In this document: one piece after another, positions 27,913-36,170 of the stretch
How the letters are laid out: each line of letters opens with the position of its first letter
Position numbering within the stretch: position 1 is the first letter of the stretch
Source of the DNA: Weissella diestrammenae
GTDB lineage: Bacteria; Bacillota; Bacilli; Lactobacillales; Lactobacillaceae
Assembly (NCBI RefSeq): GCF_014397255.1
Contig: NZ_CP060724.1
Span: 124,001-188,000 of the forward strand
Direction: 5' to 3'
Length of the DNA stretch: 64,000 nt
The notes under the pieces: generated by a model
Database searches by the model: none
Seen by the model: only the letters and a program-made list of their open reading frames with translations
What the model was told of the DNA's origin: nothing
Made by a program: the position numbers and the translations under genes

Positions 27913-28698
27913 TTAATTATTGTCGCCTTCAACGATTTCTGTTAATTCTTCAATTGAAGTGGCCTTATCGGCACCTGCTTCTTTATCAAATTCAACAGAT
28001 TCTGCAACTGCATCTTCACCTTGGTTACCTTCAATAACAGCATCAGCCATCTTTGCAGTAATCAAACGAACGGCACGGATTGCATCATCATTTGATGGGA
28101 TTTTAACATCAATTTGATCAGGATCAGCATTTGTATCAACCATAGCGACAATCGGAATATTAAGCTTTTGTGCTTCTTGCACAGCCAATTGTTCCTTATG
28201 TGGATCAACGATAAACAACAAATCTGGGATACGAGGCATGTCAGCAATTCCACCTAGGAACTTTTCCAACTTCTCGCGTTGCTTTGTCAACAAGGCAACT
28301 TCCTTCTTTGGCAAACGATCAAAAGTACCATCTTCTGACCATGAACGCAATTCCTTCAAACGTGCAATACGCTTTTGGATAGTAGACCAGTTCGTCATTG
28401 TACCACCAAGCCAACGGTGGTTCACGAAGTACATGTTCGCACGTGTTGCTTCTTCTGACACAGCGTCTTGGGCTTGTTTCTTTGTTCCAACGAACAAAAC
28501 GATTGCCCCATTAGCTGCAGCATCACGTACATAATTGTACGCTTGGTCAACCAATTTAACTGTCTTTTGCAAATCGATAATGTAAATACCATTACGCTCT
28601 GTAAAGATGTATTCACCCATCTTTGGGTTCCAACGACGTGTTTGGTGACCAAAATGGACACCAGCTTCAAGCAATTGCTTCATTGAGATTACTGCCAT
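27913..28698 (-). CDS. rpsB: 30S ribosomal protein S2
   Basis: The 261-residue protein begins [25 protein letters not shown], with [21 protein letters not shown], then [12 protein letters not shown] and [13 protein letters not shown] near 88, and [15 protein letters not shown] near 160, as in all S2 proteins. The C-terminal 40 residues are acidic, as in other lactic acid bacteria. TTGGAGGAAG stands eleven bases before the ATG at 28698; an in-frame ATG at 28728 is inside the leader. A structured leader and a good promoter precede it, and it is followed by a strong terminator, so rpsB is a single-gene transcript. Confidence 0.97.
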   Translation of the reverse strand: MAVISMKQLLEAGVHFGHQTRRWNPKMGEYIFTERNGIYIIDLQKTVKLVDQAYNYVRDAAANGAIVLFVGTKKQAQDAVSEEATRANMYFVNHRWLGGTMTNWSTIQKRIARLKELRSWSEDGTFDRLPKKEVALLTKQREKLEKFLGGIADMPRIPDLLFIVDPHKEQLAVQEAQKLNIPIVAMVDTNADPDQIDVKIPSNDDAIRAVRLITAKMADAVIEGNQGEDAVAESVEFDKEAGADKATSIEELTEIVEGDNN

Positions 28699-28728
28699 GA
28701 GTAAACTTCCTCCAAAATGTTTTTCCAC

Positions 28729-28786
28729 CTAATACCGCATGTAGTTCGACGACCCTACAGGGCACCCGTTCAACTATTGGTATTAG
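28729..28786 (-). ncRNA. Structured rpsB leader, probable S2 autoregulatory element
   Basis: On the minus strand CTAATACC (28779-28786) pairs with GGTATTAG (28729-28736), closing a region with inner arms TAGTT/AACTA and a small CCC-TGTA-GGG hairpin. It lies between the promoter and the ribosome site, 30 bp before the ATG. Autoregulatory leaders for S2 are known in several bacteria; that this is one is inferred from fold and location. Confidence 0.6.
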
Positions 28787-28818
28787 TGAGTATTTTCTGG
28801 TTATTAAACCAATATTTA

Positions 28819-28847
28819 ATTTTACGTGATTCAACAGCGAAAGTCAA
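28819..28847 (-). promoter_or_regulatory. Promoter of rpsB
   Basis: On the minus strand TTGACT (28842-28847), a 17-base spacer and TAAAAT (28819-28824). The transcript would start near 28812 and include the folded leader. Confidence 0.72.
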
Positions 28848-28875
28848 CTAAATAACACGTCACAGGATGCATCCA

Positions 28876-28926
28876 AAATAAAATACAAGAAAATACACAT
28901 AACGTGCATCGCCTTGTATTTTTTAT
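28876..28926 (-). terminator. Terminator after the trmN6-like/GIY-YIG operon
   Basis: AAAATACAAG (28880-28889) pairs with CTTGTATTTT (28913-28922), with a further inner stem ATGCAC/GTGTAT, and T-rich flanks. It lies about 90 bp beyond the GIY-YIG stop. Confidence 0.65.
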
Positions 28927-29015
28927 TTTTTCATCTTACCCCAAAACATTAACGGTACAGTTCATATCATTACAGTCAACGATACTGCGCATCCCATACA
29001 CCTTGTCTTAGCGAT

Positions 29016-29303
29016 TTAACTTAACGGCGTGAAATCAGTCACACCATGCGCCATTAAATATTTCACTTTCTTTTGACGCGGCAATTTCTTAAAACGCGCC
29101 TCAGCTTTGAGAGCATCACTTTTCGAAGTAAACACTTCATCATACAATAACTTCAGTGGGTGTCGACTTGCTGGCCGCGTGTATTTAGCGCCTTTACCCG
29201 CCGCATGCGTTGCCAAGCGACGTTGAACATTATCAGTAAACCCTGTATAGAGGGTATTGTCAGCGGTCAACAAGACATACATATAATAATTTTTATCTAC
29301 CAT
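29016..29303 (-). CDS. GIY-YIG nuclease superfamily protein (YazA/YhbQ type)
   Basis: A 95-residue single-domain protein. The GIY-YIG core is seen as YYMYVLLTADNTLYTGFTDNVQRRLATH, with Tyr, Tyr-Thr-Gly and Arg in register, followed by HPLKLLYDEVFTSKSDALKAEARFKKL, giving the Glu of the active site. Members of this UPF0213 group may act on damaged DNA; the role is not established. Its ATG shares one base with the upstream methyltransferase stop (TAATG), an arrangement shared with yabB-yazA in Bacillus. Confidence 0.87.
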   Translation of the reverse strand: MVDKNYYMYVLLTADNTLYTGFTDNVQRRLATHAAGKGAKYTRPASRHPLKLLYDEVFTSKSDALKAEARFKKLPRQKKVKYLMAHGVTDFTPLS

Positions 29304-30055
29304 TAACTACGGCCTTCATAAATTGCCCATACCTCATCCCGATAAGTATCATCTTCATGATGGGTCACAATCGGTGGTAAAATTTGCGTACCTGTCAAAC
29401 GGCCGTTCTTGATAGCTTCAATTAAAACGATATTGGCTTCACGTCCCACCTTTGGATACACAAATTGTACCCGTTTAGGAATTAAATTGTTAGCGCGTAA
29501 TGCATCCAATATTTCAAATAACCTATCCGGTCGGTGCACCATGAAGAAGTGACCTCCAGATTTTAACAATTTTTTGGCAGTATGTGTGACCAATGCTAAA
29601 TCCGCCTTGATTTCATGCCGAGCAATTGCATAATGTTGATTAGGATTCTTATGTGATTGTTCAGTCGCCGCAAAATACGGCGGATTTGAAACTACCGTTT
29701 CGACTGAACCGGGCTTAAGCGTCTCAAAAACGTCACGCATATCAGCATTAATGATTTTAATTTTATCATCCAATTCATTCATCATTACTGAACGTTGCGC
29801 CATATCAGCTAAGCGTGGCTGAATCTCAATGCCAATAATTTTTCCCGTCACTTTATGAGCCATAAACAGTGGAATAGCCCCATTACCAGTACCCAAATCG
29901 ACGATTGTGCCGCGACCACCATTTCGGGGATTTGCAAAATGGGCCAACAAAACCGCATCTAACGAGAATGAAAAAACATCACGACTTTGAATGATTTTAA
30001 CTTCATCTCGATAAAGCATATCTATTCGCTCACCGTCTCTTAATTCAACCGTCAT
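29303..30055 (-). CDS. tRNA1(Val) A37 N6-methyltransferase-like protein (YabB/TrmN6 family)
   Basis: A SAM-dependent methyltransferase of 250 residues. SAM motif I is VDLGTGNGAIPLFMA near residue 48, and the N6-adenine catalytic motif NPPY is in VVSNPPYFAA near 120. The family modifies tRNA1(Val) A37 in E. coli; the target here is inferred. The ATG at 30055 has GGAGA at eight bases; the ATG at 30070 in frame lacks a ribosome site and in fact lies in that site's upstream part. Operon with the GIY-YIG gene as in Bacillus yabB-yazA. Confidence 0.87.
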   Translation of the reverse strand: MTVELRDGERIDMLYRDEVKIIQSRDVFSFSLDAVLLAHFANPRNGGRGTIVDLGTGNGAIPLFMAHKVTGKIIGIEIQPRLADMAQRSVMMNELDDKIKIINADMRDVFETLKPGSVETVVSNPPYFAATEQSHKNPNQHYAIARHEIKADLALVTHTAKKLLKSGGHFFMVHRPDRLFEILDALRANNLIPKRVQFVYPKVGREANIVLIEAIKNGRLTGTQILPPIVTHHEDDTYRDEVWAIYEGRS

Positions 30056-30111
30056 TATCAACTTCTCCATGTATAATCTATCTTAACCTATTGTCTAGTG
30101 CGTACAATGAA

Positions 30112-30140
30112 TTGTCAACTCATTTCGCATTCGTTAAATT
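30112..30140 (+). promoter_or_regulatory. Probable promoter of plsC
   Basis: TTGTCA (30112-30117), 17 bases, TAAATT (30135-30140), about 45 bp before the plsC start. A CATAAT box 5 bp further downstream is an alternative -10. Confidence 0.45.
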
Positions 30141-30185
30141 TATGGCATAATAGAAGGCACAAGTATTGATCAAGGGGAATGAATT

Positions 30186-30830
30186 ATGTTTTATCACATT
30201 GCTGCGCGCATTGTTCAATTTATTATCTGGTTAATTAACGGCAAATATACGCTTTTAAATCAAGAAAAGTTGCCTGATGATAACTATATTTTGGTTGGCC
30301 CACATCGTACATGGTGGGATCCCCTATATTTCGCCGTTGCTGGCTATCCAAACGTCTACATGTTTATGGCTAAAAAAGAATTATTTAAAAACCCAATTAT
30401 TGGGTGGATTATCAGTCATTCTCACGGATTTGCTGTTGATCGCGAAAATCCTGGGCCTTCCGTGATTAAAATTCCAGTCAACGGGCTCAAAAAGGATAAC
30501 CTTAGCCTCATCATGTTTCCATCAGGTTCACGCCATTCCCAAGAGATGAAAGACGGGGCACTCGTCATCGCGCGCTTGGCAAAAAAGCCAATCGTACCGC
30601 TCGTATATCAAGGCCCTTTAAAATTTTCAGACCTCTTCAAACGAAATAATGTCACGATGGCTTATGGCGACCCCATCTATCCAGACCAATTTTCAAAACA
30701 AAAAGAGTTAGCATCCGAAGAATTTAATGCTGTCTTAACTGCTTCATTTGAGGCGCTTGATGCCCAAATCAATCCAAATTGGCACTACGTTGATGTTCAC
30801 CCTGAACGACGGGAAAATTATTTGAAATAG
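30186..30830 (+). CDS. plsC: 1-acyl-sn-glycerol-3-phosphate acyltransferase
   Basis: Acylates lysophosphatidic acid to phosphatidic acid at the membrane. The HX4D catalytic motif is in GPHRTWWDPLYF near residue 38; the glycerol-phosphate site FPSGSRH (for FPEGTR) lies near 115, and the hydrophobic N-terminus (ARIVQFIIWLIN) anchors it. The Glu of FPEGTR is replaced by Ser, which occurs in some members. 214 residues. GGGGAATG precedes the ATG. One of three plus-strand genes; it ends in a shared terminator with the YneF gene that converges on it. Confidence 0.9.
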   Translation: MFYHIAARIVQFIIWLINGKYTLLNQEKLPDDNYILVGPHRTWWDPLYFAVAGYPNVYMFMAKKELFKNPIIGWIISHSHGFAVDRENPGPSVIKIPVNGLKKDNLSLIMFPSGSRHSQEMKDGALVIARLAKKPIVPLVYQGPLKFSDLFKRNNVTMAYGDPIYPDQFSKQKELASEEFNAVLTASFEALDAQINPNWHYVDVHPERRENYLK

Positions 30831-30858
30831 ACGCTCAATATTTATATTGAAACATCTA

Positions 30859-30895
30859 AAAAGCGCGACTAATTACAGAAATTAGTCGCGCTTTT
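30859..30895. terminator. Bidirectional terminator between plsC and yneF-like gene
   Basis: A 16-bp perfect stem, from AAAAGCGCGACTAATT and its complement, with a five-base loop (ACAGA) and T-runs in both directions. It serves the two convergent genes. Confidence 0.93.
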
Positions 30896-30908
30896 CAATG
30901 ACATTAAC

Positions 30909-31133
30909 TTATTTTGTTTGCGTGTTATTTTTCATTTGTGCCATCATTTGGTTCAACTTCTTTTGTGAAGGCTTTTGACCCATTGATGTCATCATTGATT
31001 TCATCATTTCTTCTGAAATCGGTGGATTCTTTTTCAAATAACTTTCCATTGAGCGACGTGCAAGGAAAAATCCAGCCACACCGCCAACCAACAATGCCAA
31101 AACAACTAATACAATCCAAATTGAAGTACTCAT
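30909..31133 (-). CDS. UPF0154 (YneF) membrane protein
   Basis: A 74-residue protein with one N-terminal membrane helix ([22 protein letters not shown]) and a charged Met/Lys/Gln-rich tail ([20 protein letters not shown]). This is the UPF0154/YneF family, which has no known activity. In Bacillus, yneF and ynzC lie in the lexA locus; the same three are neighbours here. AAAGGACG lies before the ATG. Confidence 0.85.
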   Translation of the reverse strand: MSTSIWIVLVVLALLVGGVAGFFLARRSMESYLKKNPPISEEMMKSMMTSMGQKPSQKKLNQMMAQMKNNTQTK

Positions 31134-31216
31134 AATTACGTCCTTTTGTCTATAAATTCACTATTTCATTGTACCCAAAACCGATATGAATTACTACCCC
31201 TATCAATTTTAACGCG

Positions 31217-31471
31217 TTAATCTTCACGAATACCATTTTCACGTTGAATCTGCTTCACCTTTTCAGGTGTTACCTCTTGTCCATCTTTATCAAAGACTTG
31301 TAGCATTTCAACCTGTGAACGAAAAGCGGCCCGGAAATTTGCTAGGAATTCAGCCCTTAAATCTTTACGTTCTGCTTCCTCTTCAGGTGTTAGGCCCGCC
31401 GCCGTCTTTGCTTTTGCTGCTAATTCATTAATTCTTGTCCGAACAGCTAACATATGTGAATCTTCTGCCAA
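31217..31471 (-). CDS. DUF896 (YnzC) protein
   Basis: An 84-residue, all-helical cytoplasmic protein with RINELAAKAKTAAGLTPEEEAERKDLR-like pattern and a C-terminus VTPEKVKQIQRENGIRED, typical of DUF896/YnzC; function unknown. The start given is TTG at 31471, nine bases after GGAGG; an in-frame ATG at 31453 also fits the family start but has a poor ribosome site. Divergent from lexA and upstream of yneF, as in the Bacillus lexA-yneA-ynzC region, where it is under SOS control. No SOS box is visible here. Confidence 0.85.
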   Translation of the reverse strand: MAEDSHMLAVRTRINELAAKAKTAAGLTPEEEAERKDLRAEFLANFRAAFRSQVEMLQVFDKDGQEVTPEKVKQIQRENGIRED

Positions 31472-31560
31472 TATTCATTCCTCCATTCAACCATCTCTTC
31501 AACATTATAACATTTTATTACAATGGTCGATATGAGGCAGTTTAATTGTCAGTATCACAG

Positions 31561-31566
31561 TATAAT
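31561..31566 (+). promoter_or_regulatory. -10 element of lexA
   Basis: A consensus TATAAT 36 bp before the lexA ATG; the -35 at 17 bp (CAGTTT) is poor. No palindromic SOS operator (GAAC-N4-GTTC type) overlaps it. Confidence 0.5.
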
Positions 31567-31601
31567 ATAAAACAAATGGCCTAATATGAAGGAGTTTGTT
31601 G

Positions 31602-32213
31602 ATGGCAAAAAAAGAAGAGAAACAACTCAACGTTTTACGTTTTATCTATGAAACAAGTCACAGAAATGGATTCCCACCAACGATTCGTGAAATTGGGGAC
31701 GGATTGGGCATGACTTCCCCATCGACAGTTCATGGCTACCTGACTCGTTTGCAAGATAAAGGGTACTTGTTTAGGGATCCAGATAAACCCAGAGCGCTCG
31801 AAATAACAGCAAGTGGTTTAAATGCAATGGGCATCCAACAAAATCCAACCATTCCATACTTAGATGGTCCTTGGTCAAAATTTAATCCGGAAACGGCGCA
31901 TCGCTCACCCTTACCAGATAATCTGATTCGTTACGCCGGCAAATTATTCTTAATGCGAATGACTGGTGATAACATGCAGAAAATTGGTATCTTTGATGGC
32001 GACGACTTATACATCAGTCAACAAAATGATGCTGAAAACGGTGAAATTGTCGCCTATATTGGTCAAGATCAAAAGGTTAAAATTGCACGCTTCTTTAGAG
32101 AGCGTGCTCAGTATCGTTTTCAACCTGAAAACAATCAATACCATCCAGAAATTATGTTTGAACTCACCATCATCGGCCGTGTAGTGTCGCTATTTCGTAA
32201 TTCAATTTATTAA
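31602..32213 (+). CDS. lexA: LexA-like repressor, autocleavage site and catalytic dyad lost
   Basis: A 203-residue LexA homologue. The winged-helix domain is well kept (residues 10-68: FPPTIREIGDGLGM, SPSTVHGYLTRLQDKGYL, RDPDKPRALEI). The C-terminal domain has the S24 fold (IGIFDGDDLYIS, GEIVAYI, FQPENNQYHPE). But GDSM is GDNM (Asn 124 for the catalytic Ser), the catalytic Lys aligns with Ala 162 in IARFFRE against VKRFYKE of Bacillus, and the VxAG cleavage site is absent (YLDGPWSKF). Autocleavage therefore seems impossible. The ATG at 31602 follows AAGGAG by seven bases. Divergent from ynzC-yneF. Target genes unknown; it may repress constitutively or respond in another way. Confidence 0.9.
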   Translation: MAKKEEKQLNVLRFIYETSHRNGFPPTIREIGDGLGMTSPSTVHGYLTRLQDKGYLFRDPDKPRALEITASGLNAMGIQQNPTIPYLDGPWSKFNPETAHRSPLPDNLIRYAGKLFLMRMTGDNMQKIGIFDGDDLYISQQNDAENGEIVAYIGQDQKVKIARFFRERAQYRFQPENNQYHPEIMFELTIIGRVVSLFRNSIY

Positions 32214-32243
32214 CAACTTGCCTATTATCGTTATAAACCGCAG

Positions 32244-32276
32244 AAAAACGCATGTCAGACTATGGCATGCGTTTTT
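32244..32276. terminator. Bidirectional terminator between lexA and apt
   Basis: AAAAACGCATG and CATGCGTTTTT form an 11-bp stem with an 11-base loop, T-runs on both strands, between two convergent genes. Confidence 0.92.
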
Positions 32277-32294
32277 ATATCATATATTTAATCT

Positions 32295-32822
32295 CTATTC
32301 GCCTTCATAAGCCAACAAAGCATGAATATCGTAACCCTTTAAGATATCACGGCCACTCAATGCATTAAGTTCAATCAAAAAGCCAAGCCCAACCACTTCA
32401 CCGCCTAATTTTTCGACTAGGTTAATGGTTGCTGCAATTGTTCCACCAGTAGCCAATAAATCGTCAACAATAACAACTTTGTCACCTGGCTTAATCGCAT
32501 CGCGATTAATTTCTAAAGTCGCTGAGCCATACTCTAAAGCATAGTGCTCAGATACGGTTTCTCTTGGTAATTTACCCGGCTTTCGCGCTGGTACAAATCC
32601 AATCCCCAATTCAATTGCAATGGGCGTTCCTAACAAAAAGCCTCGTGATTCGGGGGCTACCACTACTGTCGCACCTTGTTTTTGTGCGTACATTGCTAAC
32701 TGATGCGTTGCCATTTTTAAAGCAGCAGCATCTGCTAACAACGGTGTTACATCTCGAAAAATAATCCCAGATTCCGGAAAATCAGGAATTGATGCAACGT
32801 AATCATGCAAATCAATTGTCAT
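32295..32822 (-). CDS. apt: Adenine phosphoribosyltransferase
   Basis: Converts adenine and PRPP to AMP. The 175-residue length and FPESGIIFRDVTPLL near the N-terminus are typical; VVAPESRGFLLG near 55 and the PRPP loop VVIVDDLLATGGTIAA near 118 complete the site. TAGGAG precedes the ATG. It ends the plsY-pncA-rnz-recJ-apt operon, 26 bp after recJ; the recJ-apt pairing is common in Firmicutes. Confidence 0.97.
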   Translation of the reverse strand: MTIDLHDYVASIPDFPESGIIFRDVTPLLADAAALKMATHQLAMYAQKQGATVVVAPESRGFLLGTPIAIELGIGFVPARKPGKLPRETVSEHYALEYGSATLEINRDAIKPGDKVVIVDDLLATGGTIAATINLVEKLGGEVVGLGFLIELNALSGRDILKGYDIHALLAYEGE

Positions 32823-32848
32823 ATTTTATGCTCCTATTGCCGATTAAC

Positions 32849-35155
32849 TTAGTCGGCTTTCGCTAATTCATTTAGCAGTTGCTCAAGCTCACTCGTTGAA
32901 CTATAGATTAATTGTCGCTCGATCTCACGTTTATTGAGATACGCTTGATAACTTTTCGTTTGTTCTAACTCGGTGGACACTGGTTGTTGAACTGCATTTA
33001 AAAAACCATTTTCAATTGTAACAAATTTTGCATCTAAAAACACATTGATTATCAATCTTAATGTTTCCGGACTCATTTTTAAATGTGCAGCCATTTGATC
33101 GAAGTACTGTTTCAATGCCACCTGTCTTTGCTGCATCATAAATTTATAAAACGTTGCAAATTCAGCATGTCCCGGTACTTTCTGTAAATATGCCGGGTGT
33201 GATGTATAAAAAATAGGCGCCCAGCCATCTGCCGGTACATATGCCAACACTTGGTGTAATTGGTCTAAATCCGCTGGTAAATCAACAAACGCCATCAGAC
33301 CGGCATTCGTCAAATTAAATGCATCCTCCCACCAAATTGCACGACTGTTTCCTTGAATCACAGAATTAAGCTGTTCATAAACCTTCTGATTAAAGAAAAT
33401 GTACGTTGCGGTATGGTTAAAGGTCTGCCTTGTTAAACGTGATGTGCGAATATCAAGAATGCCTGACCCTTGTGCTCGCATATCTTTAGCAATCATCTGA
33501 TAATTTGTAGCGCCACGAAAAGTGTTTTTACTCATCGTCCCCACAACTTCTAAACTATCATAATGCCCTGTCAAAGCATCAGCATACATTCCCATTTGCC
33601 AACCAATAATTGGTAATGGTTGATCTGAGGTTTGACCCGTAAATCGTAAATGCTTCCCATCACTCATTGTTTTAACATTTTGTGTATTTGTCAGTGCAAC
33701 CAAAAAAATAGGTTCAGCATTATCTTGTCCAAATGGTGCTAATAATTGTAATTGATCAAAATTTTGTTGATTAAAGTCTTGTCCTGAAACAGATGCGGTA
33801 ATCGATAAAGGCAATTGATTATCTTCTGCCAAATGTTGTGTCAACGCAGCTTGATTCAATAGTTCTCGTACCGCAACTAAATTTTCAAATGGAATAGTCA
33901 TTCCAGCTGCTAGCGCATGTCCGCCAAAAGCATGATATAACGCTCGATGGGGCTGCATAGCTTGGTATAAATTGAATGCAGAAATCGAGCGGGCTGATCC
34001 CTTCATCATATCGCCAGCATGATTTAAAATAATTGTCGGTTTACCTGTGTGTTCAAGAACCCGGGCGGCAACGATACCTAAAACGCCCTCATGCCAACCT
34101 TGTCCGACAATCAGCAAGACTGCATCGTTTTGTCGCTCACCTGCGGCTTGCTGCAAAGCTTGCTCAGTGATTGAATCCACCAACGCCTTACGTTCATCAT
34201 TTAAACTATCAATCTGTGTTGCTAAGCGCTTAGCTTCATCGTCATCATCACTCAACAGTAATCTAACCCCATCTGTTGCGTCTTTTAAACGGCCCAGCGA
34301 ATTAAGCCGGGGAGCAATTTGAAAGCCAACTGTTTCGGCAGTGACTTGATCAATTTGACCAGACAGCAAAGATAAAATGGCTTCAATTCCCAAACGTGGT
34401 GCCTGATTAATACTTTTAAGGCCTAACGCAACAATGACTCGATTTTCGTCGGTCAAAGACATGACATCAGCGATCGTCCCAATAGCTGCTAAGTCAAGCA
34501 TTTCATCTGCTGGTGCTTCAAGTAATGCCGAAGCTACCTTAAAAGCAACTCCCGCTCCAGAAAGTGCACCGAACGGATAGTCACCCATCGGATGCCTTGG
34601 ATGAATGACCGCAACAGCTTCCGGTAGCTGATCTGGTAACTCGTGATGATCCGTAACGATTGTATCCACACCAACCGTTTTTAACCAAGCAATTTCATCA
34701 TAACCCGTTACCCCATTATCAACGGTAATCAATAGTTCCATTCCTTCGGCAACTAATTGTTGATAGGCTGCCAAATTTGGCCCATAGCCGTCATTAAACC
34801 GACTTGGTACAAAATAAGTAACATTTGCCCCCATAATTTCCAAAGCAGACGTCATGATTGTCGTTGCTGTCATACCGTCAACATCATAATCACCATACAC
34901 AACTATTTTCTCATTGTTATCAATCGCGGCCATGATACGATCAACAGCAGTTGTCATCCCATAAAATAAAAAAGGGTCGTACAACATATCTAAGTCTGGA
35001 TGAAGGAATCGGTTCACTTTATCTAACGTGTCATAGCCCCGTGAAACCAAGATTTGCGCAATTAATTGAGACGCACCAAATGCATCTTGAATGTCTTTAA
35101 CTGTCTGATTATCTTGTGATGCTAAGACTTGCCAGTTGTATTTTGAGGCAATCAT
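32849..35155 (-). CDS. recJ: Single-stranded-DNA-specific exonuclease RecJ
   Basis: A 5'-3' exonuclease in recombination and base-excision repair. At 768 residues it matches the long Bacillus-type protein. DHH motifs are visible: VVYGDYDVDGMTATTI near residue 85, TVDNGVTGYDE near 145, IVTDHHELP near 165; the DHHA1 domain has GGHALAAGM near 415. An OB region follows, and a C-terminal extension of about 200 residues is typical of lactic acid bacteria. The ATG abuts the rnz stop codon, with GAGGAAG upstream, so the two are tightly coupled. Confidence 0.95.
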   Translation of the reverse strand: MIASKYNWQVLASQDNQTVKDIQDAFGASQLIAQILVSRGYDTLDKVNRFLHPDLDMLYDPFLFYGMTTAVDRIMAAIDNNEKIVVYGDYDVDGMTATTIMTSALEIMGANVTYFVPSRFNDGYGPNLAAYQQLVAEGMELLITVDNGVTGYDEIAWLKTVGVDTIVTDHHELPDQLPEAVAVIHPRHPMGDYPFGALSGAGVAFKVASALLEAPADEMLDLAAIGTIADVMSLTDENRVIVALGLKSINQAPRLGIEAILSLLSGQIDQVTAETVGFQIAPRLNSLGRLKDATDGVRLLLSDDDDEAKRLATQIDSLNDERKALVDSITEQALQQAAGERQNDAVLLIVGQGWHEGVLGIVAARVLEHTGKPTIILNHAGDMMKGSARSISAFNLYQAMQPHRALYHAFGGHALAAGMTIPFENLVAVRELLNQAALTQHLAEDNQLPLSITASVSGQDFNQQNFDQLQLLAPFGQDNAEPIFLVALTNTQNVKTMSDGKHLRFTGQTSDQPLPIIGWQMGMYADALTGHYDSLEVVGTMSKNTFRGATNYQMIAKDMRAQGSGILDIRTSRLTRQTFNHTATYIFFNQKVYEQLNSVIQGNSRAIWWEDAFNLTNAGLMAFVDLPADLDQLHQVLAYVPADGWAPIFYTSHPAYLQKVPGHAEFATFYKFMMQQRQVALKQYFDQMAAHLKMSPETLRLIINVFLDAKFVTIENGFLNAVQQPVSTELEQTKSYQAYLNKREIERQLIYSSTSELEQLLNELAKAD

Positions 35156-36148
35156 TTATACTTCCTCATCTTCCTGCGCCACATGTTCAACCAATTTAAT
35201 TGGGCCAGCATTGGTCTGCAACCCCATTGGAATATCGTAAACATCAAAGTCCTGCACAACTCTTGTATTGGCAAAAACAGTTTGCGCCGCATATGCCAAC
35301 TCATTTGCTAAGCGGCCGGGATATCTAGCTGAAATATGGGTCAATAACAGACGTCCAACATGGCCATTAGCCGCACTTTCTGCTGCTTGAATGCTTGTTG
35401 AATGATAGTATGCTCGGGCCAACTTCCCCTCACCTTTACCATAAGTTGCCTCATGGACAACAACCGTCGCATCTTGGACTAAAGGCCGAACATTGTCTGT
35501 TTTACGGGTATCACCTAGAATGGTAACAACACGTCCTTTCTTAGATGGTCCAACAACGTCGGCAGCCAATATAGTGCGACCGTCAGACAGAACAACATCT
35601 TCGCCACGCTTTAAGCGACCATAAATTGGTCCTGCAGGTATTTGGAGCTCACGTAACCGATCAACCAATAATTCTCCTGCATGATCAGCCTCAATAATCC
35701 GATACCCAAACGATAAAATACGGTGGTCTAACGGCAATGCTTCAACCTTAAATTTTTCATTTTCAAAAACGGTCCCACCAGCATCTGGTTGTTCATGATA
35801 GTTAATGCGATAGGTTAAATGGGTCTGAGATGTTCGCAAACTAGTTTCAATATAATTTTTTATCCCTCTTGGGCCAAAAATATCCAATGGTTCTTCACCA
35901 CCCTGAAATGAACGCGATGACAATAAGCCAGGCAATCCAAAAATGTGATCACCATGTAAATGCGTCACAAAAATTTTAGTAACCTTTCGTGGCCGAATGG
36001 TTGAACGTAACATTTGCTGCTGCGTGCCTTCGCCAGCATCAAATAACCAAACTTCATTTAGTTCTTCTAATAGTCTTAATGCGATACTCGTGACATTTCG
36101 ATAGCGTGCTGGAACGCCAGCACCTGTGCCCAAAAATTCAAGTTGCAT
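35156..36148 (-). CDS. rnz: Ribonuclease Z
   Basis: tRNA 3' endonuclease of the metallo-beta-lactamase fold, 330 residues. The zinc site [15 protein letters not shown] is near residues 61-75; [15 protein letters not shown] opens the protein; [21 protein letters not shown] near 235 and [11 protein letters not shown] near 270 carry further His/Asp ligands; the exosite arm lies near 155-190 ([13 protein letters not shown]). Stop codon adjoins recJ. The ribosome site (GAAGGACGG) is rather distant, about 14 bases from the ATG. Confidence 0.95.
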   Translation of the reverse strand: MQLEFLGTGAGVPARYRNVTSIALRLLEELNEVWLFDAGEGTQQQMLRSTIRPRKVTKIFVTHLHGDHIFGLPGLLSSRSFQGGEEPLDIFGPRGIKNYIETSLRTSQTHLTYRINYHEQPDAGGTVFENEKFKVEALPLDHRILSFGYRIIEADHAGELLVDRLRELQIPAGPIYGRLKRGEDVVLSDGRTILAADVVGPSKKGRVVTILGDTRKTDNVRPLVQDATVVVHEATYGKGEGKLARAYYHSTSIQAAESAANGHVGRLLLTHISARYPGRLANELAYAAQTVFANTRVVQDFDVYDIPMGLQTNAGPIKLVEHVAQEDEEV

Positions 36149-36170
36149 ATGTCAGTGTACCGTCCTTCAA

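Larger units (their letters stand above)
28699..29015. other. 317-bp region upstream of rpsB
   Basis: Contains the rpsB ribosome site, the folded leader (28729-28786), the rpsB promoter (28819-28847) and the terminator of the GIY-YIG gene (28876-28926). The rest, about 28927-29015, shows no gene. Confidence 0.7.

Noticed and set aside
30186-30830. plsC as inactive because FPEGTR is FPSGSR
   Set aside because: The HX4D catalytic motif is intact and variation of the Glu/Thr in the second motif occurs in active members.
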